From assembly GCA_964591255.1 (NCBI GenBank), contig CAZQAA010000014.1, forward strand, positions 1-15,103: 15,103 nucleotides of DNA, read 5' to 3'. Below the pieces are notes generated by a model that saw only the letters and a list, made by a program, of their open reading frames with translations, made no database searches and was not told the DNA's origin. Positions within the stretch are counted from its first letter, which is position 1; every line of letters starts with the position of its first letter. This DNA is from CAZQAA01 sp964591255. GTDB taxonomy: Bacteria; Desulfobacterota; DSM-4660; Desulfatiglandales; Desulfatiglandaceae. The translations under genes and the position numbers were made by a program. Positions 1 to 8,250 of this stretch are shown here, one piece after another.

Positions 1-204
1 CGCCTCGTTAATTCGAATCCTGAATTCAGGCCATTTATTGAAAAGGGGCTTGCAGAAACCATTCTCCAAGTGGAGCGTAAAACGGCAGAAATGGTCTTTG
101 AAATGCCCCAAACCGTTTCATGGGAGAGAGTGGCCAACAAGCTGCCGCGAATCTTCTATGATCTTGTTGAGGTAGTAGAAGACGAAAAAAGACGGTTTGT
201 ATAA
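1..204 (+). CDS. C-terminal end of an unidentified protein (5' partial)
   Basis: The plus strand is open in frame 1 from the first base to a TAA at 202-204, giving the last 67 residues of a protein whose start lies outside the window. The tail is charged and looks alpha-helical, with a Trp-Glu-Arg in the middle and a basic end (Lys-Arg-Arg-Phe-Val). I do not recognise the family and see no catalytic motif. It is followed by about 98 bases before the phosphatase gene on the same strand, so it may belong to the same transcription unit, but nothing in the fragment links it to glycosylglycerate synthesis. Real coding is supported by the open frame, the codon use resembling the next gene, and the lack of a convincing frame on the other strand. 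Confidence 0.6.
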   Translation, partial: RLVNSNPEFRPFIEKGLAETILQVERKTAEMVFEMPQTVSWERVANKLPRIFYDLVEVVEDEKRRFV

Positions 205-302
205 AAATACCAGGAGTTAACTGAACATATCTCAATCATGCCCAGCATATACGTGACACAGAAATATGTTTGGCATATATACGGCATTATGGATGGTGGT
301 TT

Positions 303-1148
303 GTGATACCAAAATCTCCGTTTGTTATAATATTTACCGACTTGGACGGCACCCTCTTGGATCCACACACCTATAAATGGAAGGATGCCCGTGTAGCCCT
401 TAATAAATGCAAAAAAAGCAATATTCCCATTGTTCTTATTTCAAGTAAAACCAGGGCCGAAATAGATGTAATCCGACGGGAGATGTCCCTTTCCGCCCCA
501 TTTGTTTCGGAAAACGGCGGCGGCATTTTTTTTCCCGATGGCCTCTCCCATGATCCTCCCAAGGAAAGTATTCATGACAACGGTATGAAAAAATGGGCCC
601 TTGGTATCCCCTATCCCCAATTAGTCAAAGGGCTACGGGAAATCCGAAAGGAACTTGACTGGCAGATCAAAGGGTTTTCAGATATGAGTATTGATGAAAT
701 AGCCGATATCACGGGATTGGACAGAAAGGCCGCACGCCTTGCTGCCATGAGGGAATTTGATGAGCCATTTGTCATACTTGAGAAAAAACCTCCAGACAAT
801 AATGCCCTCTCTGAGGCAGCCTGGAAAAGGGGCTTTACGGTCATCATAGGAGGACGGTTCTATCACCTTCAGGGGACAAATGATAAGGGAATGGCGATGG
901 AGAAAATAGTCTCATGGTACAGGGAGCTACACGCCAATGTGGTTTCTGTGGCCCTCGGAGACAGCCCGAATGATTTTTCTATGTTTGAGAAGGCAGATTA
1001 TCCTGTCCTTGTCAAATCGCAACGGGATTTTCCGGAGCTACAAAAAAGAGTTCCCCATCTGAAGGTTACTATTGAACAGGGGCCGAAAGGATGGAATTCG
1101 GCAGTATCTGACATCTTGCAGAAATTGTTACGCTCTACAGATAATTAA
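303..1148 (+). CDS. mpgP: Mannosyl-3-phosphoglycerate phosphatase (HAD-IIB family)
   Basis: This cytoplasmic HAD phosphatase of 281 residues is expected to remove the phosphate from mannosyl- or glucosyl-3-phosphoglycerate and release the compatible solute. Visible motifs are the nucleophile motif DLDGTLLD (Asp13 and Asp15), a conserved SENGGGIFFP segment near residue 70, REFDEPF in the cap, GRFYHLQGTNDKG, the metal-binding GDSPNDFSMF, and GPKGWNSAV near the C terminus. The set is characteristic of the MPGP subfamily rather than of generic Cof-type phosphatases. I chose GTG at 303 because GGATGG lies just upstream; an in-frame TTG at 270 would add 11 residues. The stop codon overlaps the Shine-Dalgarno of the glycosyltransferase gene 11 bases on, so the two are probably translationally coupled. 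The sequence does not show whether the substrate carries mannose or glucose. Confidence 0.9.
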   Translation: MIPKSPFVIIFTDLDGTLLDPHTYKWKDARVALNKCKKSNIPIVLISSKTRAEIDVIRREMSLSAPFVSENGGGIFFPDGLSHDPPKESIHDNGMKKWALGIPYPQLVKGLREIRKELDWQIKGFSDMSIDEIADITGLDRKAARLAAMREFDEPFVILEKKPPDNNALSEAAWKRGFTVIIGGRFYHLQGTNDKGMAMEKIVSWYRELHANVVSVALGDSPNDFSMFEKADYPVLVKSQRDFPELQKRVPHLKVTIEQGPKGWNSAVSDILQKLLRSTDN

Positions 1149-1153
1149 GGAGG
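1147..1153 (+). promoter_or_regulatory. Strong Shine-Dalgarno overlapping a stop codon
   Basis: AAGGAGG begins within the TAA stop codon of the phosphatase gene and ends six bases before the ATG of the glycosyltransferase at 1160. It fixes that start and indicates translational coupling of the two solute genes. Confidence 0.8.
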
Positions 1154-1159
1154 CAAACC

Positions 1160-2401
1160 ATGTGTGATGTGTTCGAAAGCGAGATTAATCCGAATAAGGT
1201 AAAAAAAGCCGAGATAGTGGTGTGCATACCCTCTTACAAGGAAGCTGACTCCATCTCATATCCCACCACCCAGGCTAATAAAGGCCTTGTCAAATATTTC
1301 GGAGACAGGACTTCTGTTATTATCAATTGTGACAACAATTCTCCGGATGGAACGGGAAGGGTATTCCTTGACACCCCCACAGACATCCCGAAGATCTATC
1401 TGACAACCCCGCCAGGTGTGAAGGGCAAGGGGAACAATTTCAGAAACCTTTTCCAAAAAGTCGTGGACCTTAAGGCAAAGGCGATTGTAGTGGTAGATGC
1501 AGACCTTAAGAGCATTACCCCCGAGTGGATCAAGCATTTGGGAGAACCCCTGTTTAATGGTTTTGCATATGTAGCGCCTCTATATGTCAGGCATAAATAC
1601 GATGGCACCATCACTAACGGAATCGCCTACCCTATGACAAGGGCACTATACGGCAGGCGGGTTCGACAGCCTATTGGCGGAGATTTCGGCTTTAGCGGAA
1701 AGTTGGCGCAGGTCTATCTGAAGAGCAATGTATGGGATAATGCGGTAGCAAATTTTGGAATCGATATATGGATGACTACCCTGGCCATTAATCAGCGGGT
1801 TCAAATTTGCCAATCCTTCATGGGAAGGCCCAAAATCCATCGTACCAAAGATCCAGGGGCTGATTTAGGTCCCATGTTCAGACAGGTGGTTGGCACCATA
1901 TTTTCCATGATGGGATATTTTGATTCCTTGTGGACAAAGGTCAAGTACAGCAGACCCACGGCCATCTTCGGATTCGGTCTTGGAGAGGTGGAGATGCCTC
2001 CCAAGGTAGAGGTGAATACGGAGAAGCTACTGCAAAAATTTCACACAGGCTTTGACAGCTATAACGAGACATGGGAAGCCATTCTCACAAAGGGAGTCTA
2101 TCAGAAGCTCGTAGAAATACGGGGAATGAAAGAAACTGTCTTCAATTTCCCGACTGACCTCTGGGCGAGATTGCTGTTCGATGTGGCAATCTCGTACCGG
2201 GACAAGATTGTTGATCGGGACCTTATGATGGACTCCCTTATACCCCTATATTTCGGGCGCACCCTATCCTTTGTTAAAAAGACCAAGCGGATGTCCATAC
2301 AGCAGGCAGAAGAGGCAATCGAGGATGATTGTGGGATTTTTGAAATGACAAAACCATATCTTATTCAACGGTGGAAGAAGAATGGACCTCTATTTGACTA
2401 A
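1160..2401 (+). CDS. GT-A glycosyltransferase, probable glucosyl/mannosyl-(3-phospho)glycerate synthase
   Basis: This inverting or retaining GT-A fold enzyme of 413 residues probably transfers glucose or mannose from a nucleotide sugar to 3-phosphoglycerate (or glycerate). The N-terminal nucleotide-binding strand ends in IPSYKEADS (about residues 23-31). A D-N-N-S-P-D-G-T stretch and a KGKGNNF turn follow. The metal-binding DXD is VDADL at Asp113-Ala114-Asp115. Downstream lie QPIGGDFGFSG, GIDIWMTTLA and a KIHR segment followed by GPMFRQVVGTIF. This order resembles GpgS (GT81) and bacterial glucosylglycerate/mannosylglycerate synthases rather than archaeal-type MPGS (GT55). The functional assignment leans on the coupled phosphatase upstream, which would need a phosphorylated product. 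If the enzyme instead used free glycerate, the phosphatase would be redundant. Its last 12 bases overlap the convergent glycerate kinase gene. Confidence 0.75.
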   Translation: MCDVFESEINPNKVKKAEIVVCIPSYKEADSISYPTTQANKGLVKYFGDRTSVIINCDNNSPDGTGRVFLDTPTDIPKIYLTTPPGVKGKGNNFRNLFQKVVDLKAKAIVVVDADLKSITPEWIKHLGEPLFNGFAYVAPLYVRHKYDGTITNGIAYPMTRALYGRRVRQPIGGDFGFSGKLAQVYLKSNVWDNAVANFGIDIWMTTLAINQRVQICQSFMGRPKIHRTKDPGADLGPMFRQVVGTIFSMMGYFDSLWTKVKYSRPTAIFGFGLGEVEMPPKVEVNTEKLLQKFHTGFDSYNETWEAILTKGVYQKLVEIRGMKETVFNFPTDLWARLLFDVAISYRDKIVDRDLMMDSLIPLYFGRTLSFVKKTKRMSIQQAEEAIEDDCGIFEMTKPYLIQRWKKNGPLFD

Positions 2402-3745
2402 AATGAGCCTAATATCCATAACATTGGTATTGGTGGGACCGGTGACAAAAAGATCGTTTGTCTTTTCCAAGTAGTGATATGAATCATTATTCTTTAAGTA
2501 ATCCTCAGCCTCTATGCCAAAAGTTTTTCCCCTCCTTACCGTCAATGGATCGACAATAGCTCCAGCGGCATCAGTAGGACCATCATTGCCGTCACTCCCT
2601 CCGCTTAATATAACAACATTGCCCGGAAAATTGTCCAGATCCAGGGCTGCGGCAAGACCAAACTCCTGGTTTCTTCCACCAAGCCCGTTGCCACGAATCG
2701 TGACCGTGGTTTCTCCGCCAGATATAATACAGGCAGGGGGTGGTATAGGGTGCCCGGTCGTTACGATCTCTTTGGCAATAGCGCTATGAACACGGGCAAC
2801 ATCTCTGGTTTCACCTTCCACCTGCGACGAAAAGATCAAAGTCTTATAACCTATCTCTCTGGCCCTTTTCTCGGCCTCCTCCAATGCCAGGATATTGCTA
2901 CCCACTATAAAATTGAAGACCTCATGGAATATCCTGTCCCCCTCTTTAGGGGTATCAGGGACCCGTCCTTCAAGGCCAGCCTTCAAATAGCCGCGGATAG
3001 AAATCGGGATATCCCTTGCCAAATCATATTTCTTGATAACCGCCCAGGCATGGGAAAAGGTGGAGCTGTCAGGGGTAAACGGACCTGAGGCAATAACATC
3101 AATTCTGTCTCCAACAACATCAGATAGCATAAGGTTTACGACAGTTGCGGGATACGCTGCCCGGGCCATCTGCCCGCCTTTTGAGGATGATATATGTTTT
3201 CTGATGGCGTTTATCTCATCTATGCTCGCCCCGCAGCCAAGCAACATCTGTGTCAGGGCCTGCTTTTCCTGAAGGGTAATTGTTTCGGCCGGATGCACAA
3301 GCAGGGCAGACCCGCCCCCTGAAATCAGAGAGATTACCAAGTCACTCTCGCCGGCGCCACTAAGCAATTCAAGTATGCCTTTGGTTCCCTTCACGCCTGA
3401 TTCATCCGGCACGGGATGCCCGGCCTCAACAATTTCAGTAAAAACAAGATGTTCCATAAAACCATATTTAACGTTGATTATCCCCTTGCTTATCCTTTGC
3501 CCTAATATTTCCTCTATGGCCTTGGCCATGGATGCTGTAGCCTTGCCACCTCCAACAACCAGGATGCGACCATATTTTGTCAAATCAAGCTCTATCTTTT
3601 CATCCTTTTCAGATCCTACAAGCAGGGTATTATCCTCTACCCTCACAAAACGCTTTACTGCCTTATACGGATCAACAGCCTCAAGGGAACCCTTGAATAT
3701 TGATTCAGCATCAGATCGTATCTGTTCAATCAGAACGTAGTCCAT
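2390..3745 (-). CDS. gckA: Glycerate 2-kinase (GckA/TtuD family, DUF4147 plus MOFRL)
   Basis: This cytoplasmic kinase of 451 residues phosphorylates D-glycerate with ATP, in this family to 2-phosphoglycerate. The N-terminal DUF4147 domain shows RILVVGGGKATASMAKA near residue 60, EAGHPVPDE, and the glycine-rich LISGGGSALLV near residue 142, followed by IRKHIS-KGGQMA and LMLSDVVGD-ID-IASGP. The C-terminal MOFRL domain shows CIISGGETTVT, GLGGRNQEF, and SGGSDGNDGPTDAAGA, ending near FVTGPTNTNVMD. The length is usual for the family. ATG at 3745 is preceded by AAGG about ten bases upstream. The gene lies 32 bases after the receiver gene and probably ends that minus-strand unit. It overlaps the convergent glycosyltransferase by 12 bp. 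Its substrate, glycerate, is also a breakdown product of glycosylglycerates, so the location beside the solute genes may be functional, but it could serve ordinary glycerate or serine catabolism. Confidence 0.9.
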   Translation of the reverse strand: MDYVLIEQIRSDAESIFKGSLEAVDPYKAVKRFVRVEDNTLLVGSEKDEKIELDLTKYGRILVVGGGKATASMAKAIEEILGQRISKGIINVKYGFMEHLVFTEIVEAGHPVPDESGVKGTKGILELLSGAGESDLVISLISGGGSALLVHPAETITLQEKQALTQMLLGCGASIDEINAIRKHISSSKGGQMARAAYPATVVNLMLSDVVGDRIDVIASGPFTPDSSTFSHAWAVIKKYDLARDIPISIRGYLKAGLEGRVPDTPKEGDRIFHEVFNFIVGSNILALEEAEKRAREIGYKTLIFSSQVEGETRDVARVHSAIAKEIVTTGHPIPPPACIISGGETTVTIRGNGLGGRNQEFGLAAALDLDNFPGNVVILSGGSDGNDGPTDAAGAIVDPLTVRRGKTFGIEAEDYLKNNDSYHYLEKTNDLFVTGPTNTNVMDIRLILVK

Positions 3746-3777
3746 TCACTATTTACCTTGATCTTTATGACGACAAG

Positions 3778-4149
3778 CTAGTCCAAGAGCTCCTTGATGG
3801 CATTGAGCATCTCTTCCCTTTCCACCGGCTTTGAAAAAACACGATGAGCTCCAAGCCCTTTAGCCATTTTCAAGTAATCCTGCGGACCTATCCTTCCACC
3901 ACCTGAAATTGCTATTACCTTGATCTCCGGACTATGATTCTTTAGTTTCATAAGCACGCCGAGACCATCCTCATCCGGCATGATGATATCCGTTATAATA
4001 AGATCAATATGAATATGCCTTTGTTGCACAAGATCTATTGCCGCCCTGCCATCGGACGCGGTTATTACATCATGGCCTTCCATCTCAAGCATCTTCCTGA
4101 GCATTTCACGGATCTGAAACTCATCATCCACAACAAGAATATTTGCCAT
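3778..4149 (-). CDS. Stand-alone receiver-domain response regulator (CheY-like)
   Basis: A single REC domain of 123 residues with no output domain. The acidic pocket is Asp8-Asp9-Glu10, the phospho-acceptor is Asp54 in IITDIIMPDEDG, the switch residue is Ser82 in AISGGG, and the invariant lysine is Lys107 in FSKP. With no DNA-binding domain it must act by protein contact or as a phosphorelay intermediate. Its ATG at 4149 lies three bases after the stop codon of the sensor kinase gene, and a GGGGGAG ribosome site sits inside the end of the kinase gene. The two are thus co-transcribed and likely partners: the kinase carries its own receiver, and this one may be a second phosphate acceptor. The ISGGG sequence with a following GPQDYL is common in single-domain regulators of Desulfobacterota. 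No target can be named. Confidence 0.9.
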   Translation of the reverse strand: MANILVVDDEFQIREMLRKMLEMEGHDVITASDGRAAIDLVQQRHIHIDLIITDIIMPDEDGLGVLMKLKNHSPEIKVIAISGGGRIGPQDYLKMAKGLGAHRVFSKPVEREEMLNAIKELLD

Positions 4150-4152
4150 AAC

Positions 4153-6477
4153 TCACTCCCCCTTTCTTTCGTCAAGGGATTCTCTTATCACCTTTGCCAG
4201 GTGAGTAATCAGAATAGGTTTTCTGATATAGGCCCTGATACCCATTGCAAGGGCCTTTTGTTCATCAACAAGTTCGCTGAAACCTGTACACAAAATTATC
4301 GGGATATTGTTTCTGATCTTCATGATCCTCTTTGACAGCTCGGTTCCGGTCAGGCCGGGCATTGTCTGGTCTGTGATTACCAAGTCAAACCCTGTGGGTG
4401 AATCAAAAAACGCCTCAAGGGCATCAATGCTGTTTGTAAAGGCTGCAACCCTGTAACCAAGGCCTTCGAGGGTCTCCCGCAGCATCTGCACTATCGGATC
4501 CTCATCATCTACCAGCAGGATATGCTCGTGGCCCTTGGGCAACTGCTCCGAATATGACTGGAGAGCATCCCCTGTATCCGACTCTGTTATTGGCAGATAT
4601 ATATAGAATATCGTCCCCTTTCCCAATTTACTCAATACCTGAATATCGCCTCCACGATTTTTTACAATATGATGTACCACAGAAAGGCCCAGGCCTGTTC
4701 CTTCCCCCGGCGGTTTTGTAGTAAAATAGGGTTCAAAAATGCGTTCCTTTACATCCGGGGGCATACCAGGACCCGTGTCACCAATTGTTATCTTGGCGTA
4801 TCGTCCCGGAATCAGATCCAAATCCCTTGGCAGATTATGGTGATCGAGCTTGACCTCTTTTAAGGCAACAGTCAACACTCCTCCCTTTTCGCGCATTACA
4901 TAATAGGCGTTTGTGCACAGGTTCATAACTATCTGGTTAATTTGCGTGGGATCAGCCAGGACATGGCCACAATTCATGTCAATTTGCTGGCGTATTTCAA
5001 TGGTTGTTGGAACAGAGGCCCTTAGCAGTTTGAGTGTCTCTTTTATAATGGGCTGTATGCTCAATGGCATAAGAGCCTCTTCTCCCTCCTGTCTGCTAAA
5101 GGAGAGGATCTGGGAAACAAGGTCCTTTGCACGTCTTGCCGCCACAAGGATTTGACCAAGGTTATCCCGAACGGGACTCTCCTCCGGCAGGTTGGCAATA
5201 GACATTTCTGCAAATCCAATAATGGGAAAAAGGATGTTATTGAAATCATGGGCAATCCCCCCTGCCAAGCTCCCAATGGCCTCCATCCTTTGCGCCCTGC
5301 TGAGCTGAGACTGAACACGTTCTCTTTCCTTTTCAATCCTTTTGCGCTCACTGATATCCCTTATAATCCCGATGGCATGCCACCTCTCCCTCAATTTGAC
5401 AGATGAAAGGGAAAGCTCCAGAGGGAACTCCCTGCCATCTCTTCTCAGGCCCTTAAGTTCAGCTGTTTTGCCAATAAAAGCGCCGTCTCCAGTATCTGAG
5501 AATTTTCCCCGTCTGTTCAAATACTCTTTCTGATAACGCTTTGGCACAATTAATGTGTGAAGATCCTGACACATGGCCTGATCTTCCGAATAGCCGAACA
5601 TCTTTTCAGCGGCATTGTTCCAGAACGATATCTTGCCATCCTCATTCATCATGATAACGGCATCCTGGGCAGCAGCCCCTATTGCACGAAATTTTTGTTC
5701 GCTTTCCCACGAATCTATTTCTGCAAATTCCCTTTTTTGAATATGCTGGGTCACTCTACGTACGGAAAAAAACAGACCTCCCAGCCCTGCCAAAAAAATC
5801 AGCCCATGGGCCCCTGCCAGACGCACCAGCTGCTGCCTGCCGATAACAAAATATGGATCCATAGGGACTGAAATGCTCATTCCTCCCCTGACGTCACCCT
5901 CCTTATATCCCTGTTTGGCATGGCATCTGAGACAGCGCTTTTCCACAAAAAAAGGACGCATAAAACGCAAATAGGGTTTCCCCTGTATTGCTGTTATAGA
6001 ACAGACCTCTTTTTGTCCTTTAATAAACGTGTTAAGGGTCTGTACCTCCCACTGGTCGGGGGCATTATCAGGGTTTATCGGGTTTAGGCTTGTGAGATGC
6101 ACCCTAACAGAGCAACACTGTTCACCAATTTCATGGACCTGGCGTATCATATAGGCAGGATTCATGAGGGTCAACTTGCGGCCAGAGGGGGTAATGACAT
6201 CCCGCTCTGGTAGATATGAGAGATAAGGATTGGGAGGGGTTTTAGAAGTAGCAGGCACATAAACACCTCCATGGCCTGCATTCCATTTTCTGTATAATAC
6301 ATTTTTTTCAAAGGAGACAATGGCCTCGGTCTTTGCAAGCTCAAACAGAGTCCTTTCATTTAACGAATAGTTCCAAAAAAAGGAACCCACAATTATTGCG
6401 GTCCACAAACCTGCCAGCACCCAGAAATATTTTCTTACCTGCAAACGATATTGATTGTATATGCTTGCTCGGTCCAT
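4153..6477 (-). CDS. Hybrid sensor histidine kinase with DUF3365 (CXXCH) sensor, PAS, HisKA, HATPase and receiver domains
   Basis: This inner-membrane kinase has 774 residues. TM1 spans about residues 17-37 and TM2 about 219-239, enclosing an extracytoplasmic Tll0287-like/DUF3365 domain. That domain carries a CLRCH motif at Cys182-His186, the signature for covalent c-type heme, so redox, oxygen or NO sensing is likely. A cytoplasmic PAS domain runs from about 263 to 378 (FRAIGAAAQDAVI to IGIIRDISERK). HisKA follows, with phospho-accepting His410 in GGIAHDFNNIL. The HATPase domain has the N box around Asn519-Asn523, GDTGPGMPPD, FEPYFTTK and GEGTGLGLSVV. The C-terminal receiver (about 645-770) has phospho-acceptor Asp703 in VITDQTMPG and a KP near residue 754. 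ATG at 6477 is supported by AGAGGA upstream. The kinase is coupled to the downstream receiver gene. The ligand is not deducible from the sequence. Confidence 0.92.
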   Translation of the reverse strand: MDRASIYNQYRLQVRKYFWVLAGLWTAIIVGSFFWNYSLNERTLFELAKTEAIVSFEKNVLYRKWNAGHGGVYVPATSKTPPNPYLSYLPERDVITPSGRKLTLMNPAYMIRQVHEIGEQCCSVRVHLTSLNPINPDNAPDQWEVQTLNTFIKGQKEVCSITAIQGKPYLRFMRPFFVEKRCLRCHAKQGYKEGDVRGGMSISVPMDPYFVIGRQQLVRLAGAHGLIFLAGLGGLFFSVRRVTQHIQKREFAEIDSWESEQKFRAIGAAAQDAVIMMNEDGKISFWNNAAEKMFGYSEDQAMCQDLHTLIVPKRYQKEYLNRRGKFSDTGDGAFIGKTAELKGLRRDGREFPLELSLSSVKLRERWHAIGIIRDISERKRIEKERERVQSQLSRAQRMEAIGSLAGGIAHDFNNILFPIIGFAEMSIANLPEESPVRDNLGQILVAARRAKDLVSQILSFSRQEGEEALMPLSIQPIIKETLKLLRASVPTTIEIRQQIDMNCGHVLADPTQINQIVMNLCTNAYYVMREKGGVLTVALKEVKLDHHNLPRDLDLIPGRYAKITIGDTGPGMPPDVKERIFEPYFTTKPPGEGTGLGLSVVHHIVKNRGGDIQVLSKLGKGTIFYIYLPITESDTGDALQSYSEQLPKGHEHILLVDDEDPIVQMLRETLEGLGYRVAAFTNSIDALEAFFDSPTGFDLVITDQTMPGLTGTELSKRIMKIRNNIPIILCTGFSELVDEQKALAMGIRAYIRKPILITHLAKVIRESLDERKGE

Positions 6478-6527
6478 AATATCCTCTAAAATATCATATC
6501 TATGATCAGGCAGTAACGCCCTTAACT

Positions 6528-7271
6528 TTATCCCCGTGCAACAAAATTGTTTTCTATTATACCCTCATGGGACAAGGCCCAGTCATATTTTACGGGATCT
6601 TCTTGACAAAACTCCTTTAGTTTTTCTGTTACCTCCTTCGCTACTGTAAAAGACGGGCTTCTCTTTGATGTAAACCCATGTCTTGTGGCTATCTGAAAGA
6701 TGTGGGTATCCAAGGGGATAATAAGTTCTCCAGGATGTATAAAGTCCCACAGACCAAGATCTATATTATCTTTTCTTACCATCCACCTGAAATACATAAA
6801 TAGCCTCTTACAGGCAGATTTCTTCAGAGAATACGGAATAAGGAATCTGACATCCGAATACACACCGATCGTGCTCTCCACTAACCCGAGAAATCCGTTT
6901 TTGGCATAACCTCTTTTCATAAAAAGACCAATAGAGCCATGCTCCTCTATCAGCTTTTTTGTTGTGGAAAAAAACCTGTAAATATCCATACCCGATACAA
7001 ACCTGTATTTAAAAGAAAGAAGCGGGGCAGGAGGCATGGGACCCAGTTCCATAATATATTTGAGGGGCCTGTTTTCCATGATTTCAAGGAGTGTTTCTAC
7101 AGCCTTAAATATCTGAGTTACCCTGCCAAAGGCAAGTGATGAAGCTATAAGCCCTACCAGCTCTTTTTCCATGTCATCTTCAAACTGGTAGACGTACCTT
7201 AAGGGATCATACTGGATGTAATCCCTGTTATTGTAAATTCGGTATAAGACATCTAACCTTTCTTTTAGCAA
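6528..7271 (-). CDS. TIGR02757/DUF2400 family protein
   Basis: The 247-residue protein matches the conserved bacterial family TIGR02757 (DUF2400), which has no established function. Family hallmarks are an N-terminal YNNRDYIQYDPL stretch, VGLIASSLAFGRVTQI around residues 39-54, a KRLFMYFRWMVRKDNIDLGLW segment in the middle, and LIIPLDTHIFQIATRHG near residue 190. The latter region, with its PLDTH and helix-turn arrangement, resembles helix-hairpin-helix DNA glycosylase-type folds, so a DNA repair role is possible but is inference. Translation probably starts at TTG 7271, inside the last codons of the upstream flavoprotein-arsenate reductase gene, with AAGAGG about nine bases upstream; no other in-frame start leaves the conserved N terminus intact. 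The overlap implies translational coupling. There are no signal or membrane segments. Confidence 0.8.
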   Translation of the reverse strand: MLKERLDVLYRIYNNRDYIQYDPLRYVYQFEDDMEKELVGLIASSLAFGRVTQIFKAVETLLEIMENRPLKYIMELGPMPPAPLLSFKYRFVSGMDIYRFFSTTKKLIEEHGSIGLFMKRGYAKNGFLGLVESTIGVYSDVRFLIPYSLKKSACKRLFMYFRWMVRKDNIDLGLWDFIHPGELIIPLDTHIFQIATRHGFTSKRSPSFTVAKEVTEKLKEFCQEDPVKYDWALSHEGIIENNFVARG

Positions 7272-8227
7272 GCCAAAAGCCTCTTAACCCGGTCTTCAAT
7301 CCCATCCCTCACTCTGCGCATGAAATCCAGGGGCCTCCCTGCTGGATCCGGGAAATCCCACTCTTCCCTGGCGACTCCAGGAATATACGGGCAGTCATCG
7401 CCGCACCCCATGGATACAACCAAATCGGGTCTCCAACCATCAATAGTATTCTCTATGGTACGCGGTTTAATGTGGGCCATATCGATCCCTTTTTCTTCCA
7501 TTGCCTCCACCATTATGGAGTTTATTTCGTCAGCCGGCCTGGAACCAGCACTGTTTACATCTATTTTGTCCCCTGCAAAAAATCTTGCAAAGGCAGCAGC
7601 CATCTGGCTGCGACATGCATTTTCAGTGCACAGGAAAAGGACTCTTTTTCTACTCAGCAAGGGTTCTATTAGCTCCTTGGCCTTGTTTCTGACATCTTGC
7701 AGAGCCGTGGCATGATCCTTTATGGCGCCCTTTGCCTCCACCCTCCTGTAGCCTAAATATCCAACATAATCGGCCCCAATAGCATCAAAAAAATATTTTG
7801 CAATTAGGTTAACCCCTTCAAAAAGATTCTTCCCCTTCGTGGCTCCAACTGCCAGCATAAAACCCTTTCTCCATTTTCTGCCAGGATCGGTAAGATTATG
7901 AACATGCTTTCGGGTCCATAGGGCCTGGGACCTGTCAATTATGGCTTTTAGCTGTGCAGTAGGCCCATAAAAAAATATCGGCGTACCCATAACAACAATA
8001 TCTGCCTTGCGAAAAAGCCTGTAAATATCATTCATATCATCGTTTATGGAACAAAATCCTTTCTCTTCACAGACATTACATTCTATACATGGATATATGT
8101 TCTTGCTTGTAACCTCAAGACGGCAGGTAAGGGCATTCAATTCCTTTGCCTCTTCCAGAAACTCTGATATCAATATGCTGGTATTACTGTTTTTTCTCGG
8201 ACTTCCCTGTATCCCCAATACAAACAT
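7265..8227 (-). CDS. Fusion of iron-sulfur flavoprotein (FMN reductase) and thioredoxin-type arsenate reductase
   Basis: The protein has 320 residues and two enzymatic halves. Residues 1 to about 190 form a flavodoxin-like FMN domain: GIQGSPRKNSNT binds the FMN phosphate, and GTPIFFYGPTAQLKAIIDR follows. They include a compact CX2CX2CX5C cluster at Cys47, Cys50, Cys53 and Cys59, the pattern of methanogen Isf-type proteins. Residues about 195-320 form a low-molecular-weight phosphatase/ArsC domain. It has the P-loop CTENACRS (nucleophile Cys200, Arg206), a second pair Cys275 and Cys279 in MGCGDDCP, and the acid motif DFPDPAGRP. These are the residues of thioredoxin-coupled arsenate reductases. 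I chose ATG at 8227 (GGGGCGG upstream) over upstream in-frame codons because the flavodoxin fold starts right there. The FMN half could feed electrons to arsenate reduction, or the protein could be a general redox enzyme. No arsenite pump or ArsR gene is nearby. Confidence 0.85.
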   Translation of the reverse strand: MFVLGIQGSPRKNSNTSILISEFLEEAKELNALTCRLEVTSKNIYPCIECNVCEEKGFCSINDDMNDIYRLFRKADIVVMGTPIFFYGPTAQLKAIIDRSQALWTRKHVHNLTDPGRKWRKGFMLAVGATKGKNLFEGVNLIAKYFFDAIGADYVGYLGYRRVEAKGAIKDHATALQDVRNKAKELIEPLLSRKRVLFLCTENACRSQMAAAFARFFAGDKIDVNSAGSRPADEINSIMVEAMEEKGIDMAHIKPRTIENTIDGWRPDLVVSMGCGDDCPYIPGVAREEWDFPDPAGRPLDFMRRVRDGIEDRVKRLLAC

Positions 8228-8250
8228 TTTATCCGCCCCTAACCTAAATA

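Noticed and set aside
245..284. Repeated GCATATACG / GCATATATACG before the phosphatase gene
   Set aside because: The two copies differ by an inserted AT, are AT-rich, and show no promoter context; chance similarity is sufficient.
3375..3740. Long open frame on the plus strand opposite the glycerate kinase gene
   Set aside because: It is antisense to a gene with all family motifs, has no ribosome site, and encodes a composition typical of a shadow frame.
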